Shown: positions 1-6,145 of the stretch, piece by piece | Numbering within the stretch: position 1 is the stretch's first letter | How the letters are laid out: the number at the start of each line of letters is the position of its first letter | Source of the DNA: Myxococcales bacterium | Lineage (GTDB): Bacteria; Myxococcota; Myxococcia; Myxococcales; Myxococcaceae | Assembly (NCBI GenBank): GCA_003153055.1 | Contig: PMBV01000519.1 | Coordinates: 1-6,154 of the forward strand | Reading direction: 5' to 3' | Length of the DNA stretch: 6,154 nt | Translations under genes and position numbers: made by a program | Notes under the pieces: generated by a model | Database searches by the model: none | Seen by the model: only the letters and a program-made list of their open reading frames with translations | Told to the model about the DNA's origin: nothing

Positions 1-41
1 ACGATGAAACTGGAGGCAGTCTGACAGTTCTTCAGAAGGAC

Positions 42-1040
42 ATGAGTACCGACAATGGCTTGGCCATGAACGGACTCATGACCAATGGTCTGCTGACCAA
101 TGGCATGAACCTCAACGGGCTCAACTTGAACGGGCAGTACAGGAACGGCCTCAACCTGAACGGCAAGTACGCCAACGGCATGTACACGAACGGGTACTAC
201 ACCAACGGGTACTACAGCAACGGCTACTACACGAACGGCCTCAACCTGAACGGCCTCAACCTGAACGGCATGAGCACGAACGGGAAGTACCCGAACGGCT
301 ACTACAACAACGGCATGTTCCCGAACGGCGTGTACAACAACGGCTACTACCTCAACGGCGTGTACTCCAACGGCATCGCCGCCAACGGCCTTTTCCCCAA
401 CGGCCTCAGCCTGAACGGCCTCGACCCGGTGGCCAGCGACTACACCATGAAGTACATGGTCAAGTGCTCGTGGCCGGCCGGCCAGACGATGTCGGTGACC
501 GTGAACGGCCAAGCCTACAGCTGGGCCGGCGCCATGGGCCTCGGCACGCACTTCGGCACGGATCAGCTCACCCAGTCGGAGCGGAATCTCGTGTCGGCCT
601 GCATGATGGCAGAGACCAACTCCGCCGGCAACCACGTCTTGATCTCGATGCGCGGCAATCCGTCGTCGCTGGCTGCTGACCAGAACGAGGTTGCCACCTT
701 CAAGTACAGGGAAGGTTACTTCTTCGGCGACATCTTCGACGAGGTTGCCTCCACGACGCTGGTCGCCTCGAACGCCTACATGGGCTTCGGTATCGCCAAC
801 GGCCGCGCCTGTGGGTACGCCCTTGGACCGTGCCCCGGCCCGTGCGGATTCACCAGTGTCTGCGCCGACTCCAGCTGGAACGACTGCATCCTGGCTCAAC
901 ACGGCAGCACGTCCTTCACCTACGGCGGCAAGACCTACGAGGGCGTCGAGGTCTTCCAGCAGCAAGAGCCGTATTGGGCTGGGGCCTGCGCTCCGGGCGG
1001 CGCCTATCCCAACCAGCCGGTCTGCTCTACGACGAACTAG
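42..1040 (+). CDS. NG-pentapeptide-repeat protein with Cys-rich C-terminal domain
   Basis: This is a 332-residue protein of unknown function. Residues 5-126 are 25 consecutive five-residue units of the form N-G-x-x-x, with Asn at every multiple of five from 5 to 125 and no break in register. The position after NG is mostly L, Y, M, V or K, and the next is often Y or N. Residues ~130-332 form a separate domain with nine cysteines (142, 187, 257, 264, 268, 274, 282, 316, 328). It includes a TQSERNLVSACMMAETN segment and a CPGPCGFTSVC cluster. From memory this arrangement resembles uncharacterised proteins common in myxobacteria. I see no N-terminal signal peptide or membrane segment, although the cysteines suggest an oxidising location. 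The frame stays open upstream to the window edge and the AGAAGGA at 34-40 sits very close to the ATG, so the true start could lie further left. The gene is certain; the role is unknown. Confidence 0.9.
   Translation: MSTDNGLAMNGLMTNGLLTNGMNLNGLNLNGQYRNGLNLNGKYANGMYTNGYYTNGYYSNGYYTNGLNLNGLNLNGMSTNGKYPNGYYNNGMFPNGVYNNGYYLNGVYSNGIAANGLFPNGLSLNGLDPVASDYTMKYMVKCSWPAGQTMSVTVNGQAYSWAGAMGLGTHFGTDQLTQSERNLVSACMMAETNSAGNHVLISMRGNPSSLAADQNEVATFKYREGYFFGDIFDEVASTTLVASNAYMGFGIANGRACGYALGPCPGPCGFTSVCADSSWNDCILAQHGSTSFTYGGKTYEGVEVFQQQEPYWAGACAPGGAYPNQPVCSTTN
54..434 (+). repeat. 15-bp in-frame tandem repeat encoding NGxxx units
   Basis: This is a degenerate 15-bp coding minisatellite inside the first gene. 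The Asn-Gly codons, mostly aacggc or aacggg, recur every 15 bases for 25 units. The three variable codons differ between copies, but some blocks recur exactly: the codons for N-G-L-N-L appear at several places, and N-G-Y-Y-T appears twice. Exact reuse of blocks suggests growth by duplication, and the invariant NG suggests selection on the protein. Confidence 0.92.
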
Positions 1041-1432
1041 GCAACGCGTAGCCCTCGGCAGCCCTTCTCGTAGCGCCCTCTCCTGATTCCTTCGCCCGCC
1101 ACCTCGTTGCCCGAGGCGGCGGGCTGTTTTTGTTTCGGGGCGTAGTGTTGCGAACATGGCCAGGTCGCCTGCCGCCTCAAGCGTTCCATGCGCGACCGTC
1201 GGCAGCCTCCGATCTCGCTCTCGTCCGGGATTCTCGTGAAGGCGATCCTCAGGGGCGCCAGCTTCCCGGCGTCATGGGTAGCGCCGTAGTGAACCATCTC
1301 CTTGCCGTACCTCTCGTTCACCGCGTCAAGGGCTCGTGTCAGCCGCCCCCGGCGGGGATCGTCGAACAGCGACGGCATGTGCACCGCGTCGGGAACGAGC
1401 CCCGACAGGACTACACCCACGGCGTATGGATT
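1037..1432 (-). pseudogene. C-terminal fragment of a Y-family DNA polymerase, truncated by the transposon
   Basis: The minus-strand frame from 1432 to 1211 encodes about 74 residues, including VGVVLSGLV, SLFDDPRR, ALDAVNERYG and RIAFTRIPD. This pattern matches the extreme C-terminus of DinB/UmuC-type translesion polymerases, the little-finger domain and tail. The palm and finger domains with the catalytic acidic residues are absent, so the fragment cannot be a working polymerase. Upstream of the first recognisable residues (NPYAVG) the frame continues into Gly/Pro/Thr-rich codons that belong to the transposon end, which places the insertion point near 1433-1445. Downstream of 1211 the frame remains open to a TAG at 1037-1039, but its composition no longer looks like the family, so the original end is uncertain. 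That TAG overlaps the stop codon of the convergent NG-repeat gene. Confidence 0.72.
1094..1135 (+). terminator. Rho-independent terminator of the NG-repeat gene
   Basis: The seven-base arm gcccgcc (1094-1100) pairs with ggcgggc (1118-1124). Inside it, cctcg (1102-1106) pairs with cgagg (1112-1116), leaving one A/C mismatch and a five-base loop. The stem is followed by ctgtttttgttt. It lies 54 bases after the stop codon at 1038-1040 and fits an intrinsic terminator for plus-strand transcription. Confidence 0.88.
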
Positions 1433-1453
1433 CCCGCGGGGTAACCCCTCATC

Positions 1454-1494
1454 AGCGGTGGTCCCGGGTGACGGTCTGCCGGTCAGGTGCCCCC
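1454..1494 (+). repeat. Left-end transposase-type binding repeats (inverted copies)
   Basis: The left edge holds about three degenerate units. They are agcggtggtcccgggt (1454-1469), tgacggtctgccggtc (1469-1484) and caggtgccccc (1484-1494). The first shares ggtggtccc with the right-end unit read on the minus strand. The second shares tgacggt and ccgg at nearly the same spacing. Both ends therefore read in the same direction from outside to inside, as terminal inverted repeats do. The match is imperfect and was judged by eye. Confidence 0.55.
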
Positions 1495-1520
1495 TCGATC
1501 CGCGCTGCGAGGGCGGGGTA

Positions 1521-1558
1521 GAAAGGCCCCTCGGCGCTCTCACCAGCTCCGAGGGGCC
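1521..1558 (-). terminator. Putative terminator downstream of istB
   Basis: A perfect ten-base inverted repeat, ggcccctcgg (1525-1534) and ccgaggggcc (1549-1558), encloses a 14-base loop. Read on the minus strand it is followed by TTTC, a short T-tract. It lies about 55 bases after the istB stop, where the operon transcript should end. A competing pairing, ctcaccagc (1539-1547) with gctggtgag (1570-1578), could form an alternative hairpin. The weak T-tract lowers confidence. Confidence 0.5.
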
Positions 1559-1613
1559 GGGGGGCTGGCGCTGGTGAGGGGCCTGGCGGCGAGGTGAGGT
1601 CGGATGAGGTCAG

Positions 1614-2399
1614 TCAGTCGTCGAGCGGAGCGCCGACGACCTCGTGCGGGGCGCGGTAGGTCTTGCCGGTGAAGCGGAGGATGGTGGCGCGGTCGACGAG
1701 CCGGTCGACGGTGGCGACGGCCATCGCCTCCGACGGGAAGAGGTCCTGCCACTTGGTGAAGCCGGTGTGGGCGGTGAGGACGATGCTGGCCTGGCCGTAG
1801 CGGGCGGCGACGACGCGGTAGAGGTAGCCGGTGGCACGGGCGTCGAGGGGCTCGTGGGCAAACTCATCGAGCAGGAGGAGCTGGGGCTTGGCGTAGCGAC
1901 GCAGGGCGCGCTTGAAGGTCCCGTCGATGTGGGAGGCGTGGATCTCCTCGATCATCTCGGCGGTGTTGACCGACAGGGTGGAGTAGCCGGCGAGGCAGGC
2001 GGCGTGGGCGAGGGCCTTGGCGACGCGGGTCTTGCCGAGGCCGGGCTTGCCGAGGCAGAGGACGTTGCGCCGCTCCTCGACGAAGCGGCAGTTGAGCAGC
2101 TCCTTGACGACGCGGGCCTCGAGCTGGGGCCGGTCCTCGAAGTTGAATCCCTCGAGACCCTGCACGACGCCGAGGCGGGACCGACGGAGGCTGCGCTTGA
2201 GGCGCCGGCTGCGACGGGCGACGATCTCGGCGCGCAGCAGCGCGAGGGCGAAGTCGGTGAAGGAGCAGCCTTCCTTCTCGGCGCGGGCGAGGATCTCCGG
2301 GAGGGCCTCGGCGAGGGCGGTGAGGTCGAGGTCGAGGGCGAGTTGGCGGATCTCCTCGGTCGGGTCGGGCGCGGGCGGACGGCGCGTACTACGCGCCAT
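1614..2399 (-). CDS. istB: IstB-type AAA+ ATPase, IS21 transposition helper
   Basis: This 261-residue protein has the usual IstB length. IstB binds ATP and DNA, selects the target and stimulates the IstA transposase. Walker A is GKPGLGKT (117-124), Walker B is LLLLDE (174-179), a sensor-like IVLTAHTGFTKW lies at 206-217, and the C-terminal DRLVDRATILRFTGKTYR block (233-249) matches the family's arginine-finger region. The N-terminal helical part (residues ~15-80) is rich in Arg and Lys and corresponds to the IstB_N/DNA-binding region. The ATG at 2399 was chosen because it lies 11 bases inside the end of istA, has gaggg five bases upstream, and starts the family-length protein. The open frame upstream of it is only the istA shadow. 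The overlap implies translational coupling. All ATPase motifs are intact. Confidence 0.95.
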   Translation of the reverse strand: MARSTRRPPAPDPTEEIRQLALDLDLTALAEALPEILARAEKEGCSFTDFALALLRAEIVARRSRRLKRSLRRSRLGVVQGLEGFNFEDRPQLEARVVKELLNCRFVEERRNVLCLGKPGLGKTRVAKALAHAACLAGYSTLSVNTAEMIEEIHASHIDGTFKRALRRYAKPQLLLLDEFAHEPLDARATGYLYRVVAARYGQASIVLTAHTGFTKWQDLFPSEAMAVATVDRLVDRATILRFTGKTYRAPHEVVGAPLDD

Positions 2400-3972
2400 G
2401 AGGGCCCTCGTCGTCGTCGCGGGGCGGTCGTGGCGTCGGTGGCGCACCGTCGAGGGAGGCGAAGCTGCCGAGCGAGGCGGGCTCGACCTCGCCGAGCACG
2501 GTGGGGCCGATGCCACCGAGGGGGCGGAGCGGCTCCTCGGCGAGGGGGTGGTCGCGCTCGAGCATGCGCTCGATGGCCTTGGCGTCGAAGCGGCGGGCCT
2601 CCTGTGCCCGGCTGGCCGCCTGGCGGAAGGCCTCCTCGCCGAAACGGTCGGCGAGGCGGATGAGCGCCCGGATGTGGATGGGCGCGAGCGCCTTGACGCG
2701 GAGCTGGAGGCCGGCGACGAGCGGGCCGAGGTCGGGGAATCGCCGACGGAAGGCTTCGTCGAGCCGGTCGCCCGTGGGCGCGCCGCGTGGGCGGCGAGGC
2801 AGGGTGGCATAGTGGGTCTGGTCGATCATGGTCTTCCCTTTGTGCTCGGCCTCGACGTAGCGGCGCGAGAAGGCGACGCGGCCGAGCGGGTCGAGGATCT
2901 CGAAGTGGTGGCCATAGAGGCGCACGGCGACGTTGGTATCCGCCAGTCCCGACGGGACGGTGTAGCGGGTGCTGAGAATGGAGAGGGTCGAATCGGTATC
3001 CACGAGGCGGGTATCCTCCTCGTAGACGGGGAAGCGCTCCTGCGGGAGCCGGATGAGCAGGGCGTGCTCCTCGGCCCACGCCTCGTTGGGCACGCGACGG
3101 GTGGTGCCGTGGACGCGGAGATTGCCCGCCTCGGGGGTATGGTCGAGCCAGACGTGCAGGCGGGCGTCGAGGTCTTCCCATGATTCGAAGGCCGCGCCCT
3201 TGAGGAAGTCGTCCCACAGGAGGCGGAAGCTCTTCTCCTTCTTACCCTTGCGATCGGGGTCGCGGATGCGGCAGGCGAAGGGGTGGGGGCCGTAGTGGGC
3301 GGTGAAGTCGGTGAATCGCTGGTGCCAGAGGACGTCGCCGTGCTCGAGGCGACCGAGGACGGCGGTCGCCATGTTGTCGAGGACGAGGTCGGCGGCAGAG
3401 CCGTCGAAGTACTCGAAGGAGGAGGCCAGGCCCTCGAGCAGCGAGGACTGGCGCTCGTCGCGGAAGCAGCGCACGAAGAGCTTGCGCGAGAAGCACAGCA
3501 GGCAGCCGAAGGCGTGAATGCGAGTGGGTCGCCCGCCAATCGGGACGGTATAGGGCGACCAGTCAATCTGCATCTCCTTCCCGGGGCCGGTCTCGAAGCG
3601 GCGCTTGACCTTGGGCTTCGGCGGCAGGGCGAGCGTCGCCCGCAGCCGGTGGACGTGGCTGGCCAGGATGGTCCGGCCACCCTGGTATCCGAGGGCGCGG
3701 ATCTCGCGCAGGATGCGGCTGGAGGTCAGTCCCTTCCCGACGCGCTCCGCGATCGCCTCCGCGTAGGGCAGGAGCTTGCTCGGCTGTCGGGGCGGGCCCT
3801 GCGAGAGGCACCCGGCATCCGCCAGGATGCGGCGGATGATCTTGCGCGACACCTCCATCCGGTCGCGGATCTTGCGCGTCCCGTAGCCGTCCCGGTGGAG
3901 CTGGAGGACTCCCTGGCGGATCTCCTCGGCGATCTCGGTCGGGTCCTCGGTCGGTGGTTCCTCGTCGGTCAT
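2389..3972 (-). CDS. istA: IstA-type DDE transposase, IS21 family
   Basis: This 527-residue transposase should carry out the cutting and strand transfer at the element ends. An N-terminal helix-turn-helix (residues ~17-52, including YGTRKIRDRMEVSRKIIRRIL) recognises the end repeats. The RNase H-like catalytic core has D137 in MQIDWSP, D199 in LVLDNMATAV and E246 in KGKKEKSF, the DDE triad in the expected order. A C-terminal beta-barrel region follows (around RYTVPSGLADTNVAVRLYGHHFEI), and the acidic/proline-rich tail probably contacts IstB. The start at 3972 was chosen because AAGGAGG lies six bases upstream and the upstream open codons are Ser/Pro-rich shadow of the ParB-like gene. It overlaps istB by 11 bases. 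No frameshift or missing catalytic residue is visible, so it could be active. Confidence 0.95.
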   Translation of the reverse strand: MTDEEPPTEDPTEIAEEIRQGVLQLHRDGYGTRKIRDRMEVSRKIIRRILADAGCLSQGPPRQPSKLLPYAEAIAERVGKGLTSSRILREIRALGYQGGRTILASHVHRLRATLALPPKPKVKRRFETGPGKEMQIDWSPYTVPIGGRPTRIHAFGCLLCFSRKLFVRCFRDERQSSLLEGLASSFEYFDGSAADLVLDNMATAVLGRLEHGDVLWHQRFTDFTAHYGPHPFACRIRDPDRKGKKEKSFRLLWDDFLKGAAFESWEDLDARLHVWLDHTPEAGNLRVHGTTRRVPNEAWAEEHALLIRLPQERFPVYEEDTRLVDTDSTLSILSTRYTVPSGLADTNVAVRLYGHHFEILDPLGRVAFSRRYVEAEHKGKTMIDQTHYATLPRRPRGAPTGDRLDEAFRRRFPDLGPLVAGLQLRVKALAPIHIRALIRLADRFGEEAFRQAASRAQEARRFDAKAIERMLERDHPLAEEPLRPLGGIGPTVLGEVEPASLGSFASLDGAPPTPRPPRDDDEGPHGA

Positions 3973-4861
3973 GGGTGGCCTCCTTGGGTAGGGCGTCGGC
4001 GGTGTCGTGCAGCTCGGTGACGGCGCCGAGGTAGAGCGCCTCGAGACGGCGTCGCTCGGGCGGAGCGAGGTCCTCGGGCAGGGTGAAGGTGGCGAGGTCG
4101 CGCAAGCTGGCGCGGATGCGCTCGAGGCGGGCCTCCAGCTCGGCGGCGCGGGGCGAGACGGTCGGCTGCGGGCGGCGCGGCCTGACGGCGGCGAGCGGGT
4201 CGGCGAGGAGGGCGGCGCGGTCGACCGCGTCGGCGATGCGGTAGGCCTCGACGAGGACGAGGGCTTCGCGGACACCGAGACCATGGCGGGCGATAGCCGC
4301 GAGCAGCTCGTCCTGCTCGCCCGGCTCGCAGGCGCACAGCGCGTGCGCGAGCGAGGGTCCGATGGCCCGCTCGGCGAGCTTCCGCTCCGCCGTCTTCGAC
4401 AGGCGCGTGCCGATGCGCAGCCGGGAGGTCACCCACTCACGACGGTGGCCGAGGAGGCGCCCGATGGCCTGCGGCCCGAGGCTCTCCTCGCGGCGCAGCG
4501 AGACCACCACCCGGGCCTCGTCGAGCGCGGTGATCGTGCGCGGCGGCGCGTTGGCCACCAGCAGGAGCCGCTTGTGCTCGCTGGCCCGGCCGGGGCGCTC
4601 GATGACCGCCGGCACCTCGGTGAAGCCGGCGTCCCGCCAGCGCTCGAAGCGCCGAAACCCGTCGACGACCTCGAAGAAGTCGTCCGGCGCCGGCACGACC
4701 CGGATCGGCAGGTCGGCCAGCTCCGGGCGGTGAGCGCGGCCGGCGCTCGCCCGCAGCGCCGCGTAGCTCGTGCGGATCTGCTCGACGGTCAGGAAGCAGA
4801 AGCTGCCCGGAGCACGGGCAGGGGCCGGCGTGAAGGTCTGTGCGGTCTCGCTGCTCAGCAT
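3563..4861 (-). CDS. ParB-like DNA-binding protein of the transposon operon
   Basis: The first ~295 of 432 residues look coding. Residues ~50-95 resemble the ParB N-terminal domain: PIRVVP, then FFEVVDGFRRFERWRDAGFTEVP, equivalent to the conserved box in which ParB proteins bind CTP. Residues ~105-205 match the ParB/KorB central helix-turn-helix domain, with DEARVVVSLRREESLGPQAIGRLLG, HRREWVTSRLR and the later GLGVREAL. ParB proteins bind specific sites and spread on DNA. Here it may recognise element repeats, which is inference. The ATG at 4861 overlaps the previous gene's TGA by seven bases and has gaggga just upstream, so translation is coupled. Past ~3975 the frame runs on for about 410 bases inside istA with Arg/Pro/Gly-rich shadow composition. 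The real C-terminus may therefore be near 3970, with a small indel or frameshift. No ParA partner is present. Confidence 0.75.
   Translation of the reverse strand: MLSSETAQTFTPAPARAPGSFCFLTVEQIRTSYAALRASAGRAHRPELADLPIRVVPAPDDFFEVVDGFRRFERWRDAGFTEVPAVIERPGRASEHKRLLLVANAPPRTITALDEARVVVSLRREESLGPQAIGRLLGHRREWVTSRLRIGTRLSKTAERKLAERAIGPSLAHALCACEPGEQDELLAAIARHGLGVREALVLVEAYRIADAVDRAALLADPLAAVRPRRPQPTVSPRAAELEARLERIRASLRDLATFTLPEDLAPPERRRLEALYLGAVTELHDTADALPKEATHDRRGTTDRGPDRDRRGDPPGSPPAPPGRLRDAQDPRPDGGVAQDHPPHPGGCRVPLAGPAPTAEQAPALRGGDRGARREGTDLQPHPARDPRPRIPGWPDHPGQPRPPAAGDARPAAEAQGQAPLRDRPREGDAD
3979..3985 (-). promoter_or_regulatory. Strong ribosome binding site of istA
   Basis: AAGGAGG on the minus strand lies six bases before the istA ATG at 3972. 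It falls inside the ParB-like reading frame, so istA can be translated independently of how the upstream protein ends. It decides the istA start over the open codons further upstream. Confidence 0.8.
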
Positions 4862-5274
4862 GAAGGTCCCTCGGTCGTGGGCGCGGCGGGGAGCGGACGA
4901 TGGGCGACGACGCGCAGCCGGGTCTGGCCCTGCCACTCGGCGTGCTCGACCTTGACCACGAGGCGGGCGCCGACGAGCTGCTCGGGGGCGATGTCGTCGC
5001 CGGGGCGAGGGCAGAGGCCGCAGGCGCGGTAGAGGTCCACCAGGCGCCGACGGGAGACGCCGAGGCCGCGAGGGCTCGCCCCCTCGAGCACGAAGTACTC
5101 GGCCACCCGGTCGTGGCCGGCCGGCACCCCGTCGAGGACATGGACGACCAGCACCATGCGGTTGCCGGTGGCGCTCCGCCGCAGCCGGGCGCTGGCGACT
5201 GTGCTCGCGTACACGCCCGGGTCGGGGAGTTGCTCGCGCAGGTCCGCCTCCTCGAAGAACGCGCTTCGGGACAT
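4855..5274 (-). CDS. Small DUF669-like protein
   Basis: This 139-residue protein starts MSRSAFFEEADL. It contains a pattern I associate with the DUF669 family of phage and mobile-element proteins, often encoded near recombination or replication genes. The main parts are PGVYASTVASA, RSATGNRMVLVVHVLDG, VAEYFVLEGAS, LVDLYRACGL and a closing LVGARLVVKVEHAEWQGQTRLRV strand set. The alternating hydrophobic segments suggest a beta-rich OB-like fold. I see no catalytic motif. Some DUF669-type proteins are considered single-stranded-DNA binders, but that is not shown here. The start at 5274 is preferred over the ATG at 5304 because gaggaggag lies directly upstream and the conserved part begins there. 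Its end overlaps the ParB-like start, so the two are probably made together. It is separated from the zinc-ribbon gene by about 106 bases. Family assignment is from memory and moderate. Confidence 0.7.
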   Translation of the reverse strand: MSRSAFFEEADLREQLPDPGVYASTVASARLRRSATGNRMVLVVHVLDGVPAGHDRVAEYFVLEGASPRGLGVSRRRLVDLYRACGLCPRPGDDIAPEQLVGARLVVKVEHAEWQGQTRLRVVAHRPLPAAPTTEGPSC

Positions 5275-5380
5275 GGCCTCCTCCTCGTCGGCGGGGCCGG
5301 CCATCCTCCCGGCCGCCGGATGCTCCCAGATAGCGCCAGACGAGCGGCCACTTGGGGTGGGATCGTCGCTGGCCGGCGCG

Positions 5381-5899
5381 CTACATCACGCGCACCCCCC
5401 GCGCCAGGGCGTGCAGCGCCGCCGCCAGGCTGGCCAGCCGACGTCCCGGCACGACCTCGTGCTCGATGGCCCAGGCGACCACCAGATCCAGGCAGGTGGC
5501 CTGCGCGGGCAGCGAGCGGGGCGCGGCGGCGCCGAGGACGTCGAGCAGCGCCAGCGCGGTCGCCGCCAGACGAGCGCGCCACCGACGAGCCGTCCGCCCG
5601 GACACCGGCGGCGCGGCCTCGGCCTCGGCTGGCCCCAGCACCACCGCCTCCACCACCGCCCACGGGCAGCGCAGGAAGCGAGCCAGGAACTCGGGCACGA
5701 CCCGCCAGCTCGCCGAGCACACCACGCAGACGAAGCGAAGGAGCACCAGGACGCCGCCCCGGCCGTCGCCGCGCTCACGGCGATCGAGGACGTGGAGACG
5801 GAAGTGGTCGCAGCCCGGGCAAAACGGGGGCCGGTAGCAGTCAGCGTCGCGCAGGCGGCGCTCGTGCTCCGCCCGGTCGAGGACATCCGGGGCGATCAC
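5381..5899 (-). CDS. Zinc-ribbon/HTH protein (DUF6431-like), first gene of the operon
   Basis: Read from the GTG at 5899 this is 172 residues. A four-cysteine zinc ribbon is formed by CPGC (27-30) and CVVC (58-61). It is followed by a basic/aromatic segment, SWRVVPEFLARFLRCPW, and a probable helix-turn-helix at ~98-118 (PVSGRTARRWRARLAATALAL). This layout resembles DUF6431-type proteins and the zinc-ribbon heads of transposases, which bind DNA but lack a catalytic core. No DDE residues are present. The GTG is preferred because AGAAGGG lies seven bases upstream. The frame is open to an ATG at 6079, but that extension is Pro/Arg-rich, carries an extra CLCC and looks noncoding. As the operon's first gene it could be an end-binding or regulatory protein, which is inference. 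Confidence 0.68.
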   Translation of the reverse strand: MIAPDVLDRAEHERRLRDADCYRPPFCPGCDHFRLHVLDRRERGDGRGGVLVLLRFVCVVCSASWRVVPEFLARFLRCPWAVVEAVVLGPAEAEAAPPVSGRTARRWRARLAATALALLDVLGAAAPRSLPAQATCLDLVVAWAIEHEVVPGRRLASLAAALHALARGVRVM

Positions 5900-5950
5900 C
5901 GTCCCGCCCTTCTGGCTGGACGGCGAACGGCAGCATAGGCATTCTGTGCG

Positions 5951-6028
5951 AGGCGGAGGAGGGGGTCGGCGTCGGCTCAAGGTGGCCTCCGAAGTGGCAA
6001 CGACGAAGTGCCACCACCTCCTCCGCCT
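5951..6028 (-). promoter_or_regulatory. Large nested inverted repeat in the operon leader
   Basis: aggcggaggagg (5951-5962) is the exact reverse complement of cctcctccgcct (6017-6028). Inside it, gtggca (5994-5999) pairs with tgccac (6009-6014), or ggtggc (5981-5986) with gccacc (6010-6015) as an alternative. It lies between the 16-bp array and the first gene of the operon, so a minus-strand transcript starting in the array would carry it as leader RNA. It could act in transcript control or as part of the element end. No convincing -10/-35 pair was found here. Confidence 0.45.
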
Positions 6029-6050
6029 TTCCCACTTCCTGGCCGGCCGG

Positions 6051-6145
6051 CAGCGGGGACCACCGACAGCGGGGACCACCGTCAGCCGGAACCACCGTCA
6101 GTGGGAACCACCGTCAGCCGGAACCAGCCGTCCGGAGACCACCGT
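6051..6145. repeat. Iteron-like 16-bp tandem array at the right end of the element
   Basis: Head-to-tail units occur at 6051-6066, 6067-6082, 6083-6098, 6099-6114, 6115-6131 (17 bp) and 6132-6145 (14 bp). Read on the minus strand the consensus is roughly ACGGTGGTyCCnnCTG, with ACGGTGG nearly invariant and the two innermost copies ending CCCCGCTG. The four inner copies are exactly 16 bp, about one and a half helical turns, with no spacers. Multiple transposase sites at the ends are known for IS21, Mu and Tn7-type elements. Contiguous units with no gap look more like iterons or operators for a dedicated protein. Confidence 0.85.

Noticed and set aside
54..434. NG repeats as a CRISPR array or noncoding satellite
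   Set aside because: The period is 15 bases with no unique spacers, and the register is kept at the amino-acid level inside a long open frame.
42..1040. NG-repeat protein as a RiPP precursor with Asn modification
   Set aside because: No modification enzyme is visible in the window, the protein is long, and a large cysteine-rich domain lies C-terminal to the repeats. This cannot be supported.
1130..1577. Plus-strand short frames in the fragment and left-end region
   Set aside because: No ribosome site or domain is visible, and the conserved polymerase residues are on the opposite strand.
1644..3183. Long plus-strand open frames (1644-2663 and 2017-3183) as genes
   Set aside because: They are antisense to istA and istB with Gly/Glu/Arg-rich composition and no recognisable domain, typical shadows in GC-rich DNA.
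1952..3217. Minus-strand 421-residue frame overlapping istA and istB
   Set aside because: It is a Pro/Arg-rich shadow. The genuine IstA and IstB motifs are in other frames.
3563..4861. ParB-like gene as part of a plasmid partition system with an origin
   Set aside because: No ParA gene, replication initiator or origin is visible, and the operon context is a transposon.
4007..5032. Plus-strand 341-residue open frame as a gene
   Set aside because: It is antisense to the ParB-like and DUF669-like genes. Its residues mirror the complementary frame and show no motif.
4437..5720. Minus-strand 427-residue open frame spanning the zinc-ribbon, DUF669-like and ParB-like genes
   Set aside because: It is a third frame with low-complexity Arg/Pro/Ala content, while the alternative frames carry recognisable domains and ribosome sites.
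6051..6145. 16-bp array as a CRISPR
   Set aside because: Units are contiguous with no spacers, and similar units occur inverted at the other end of the element.
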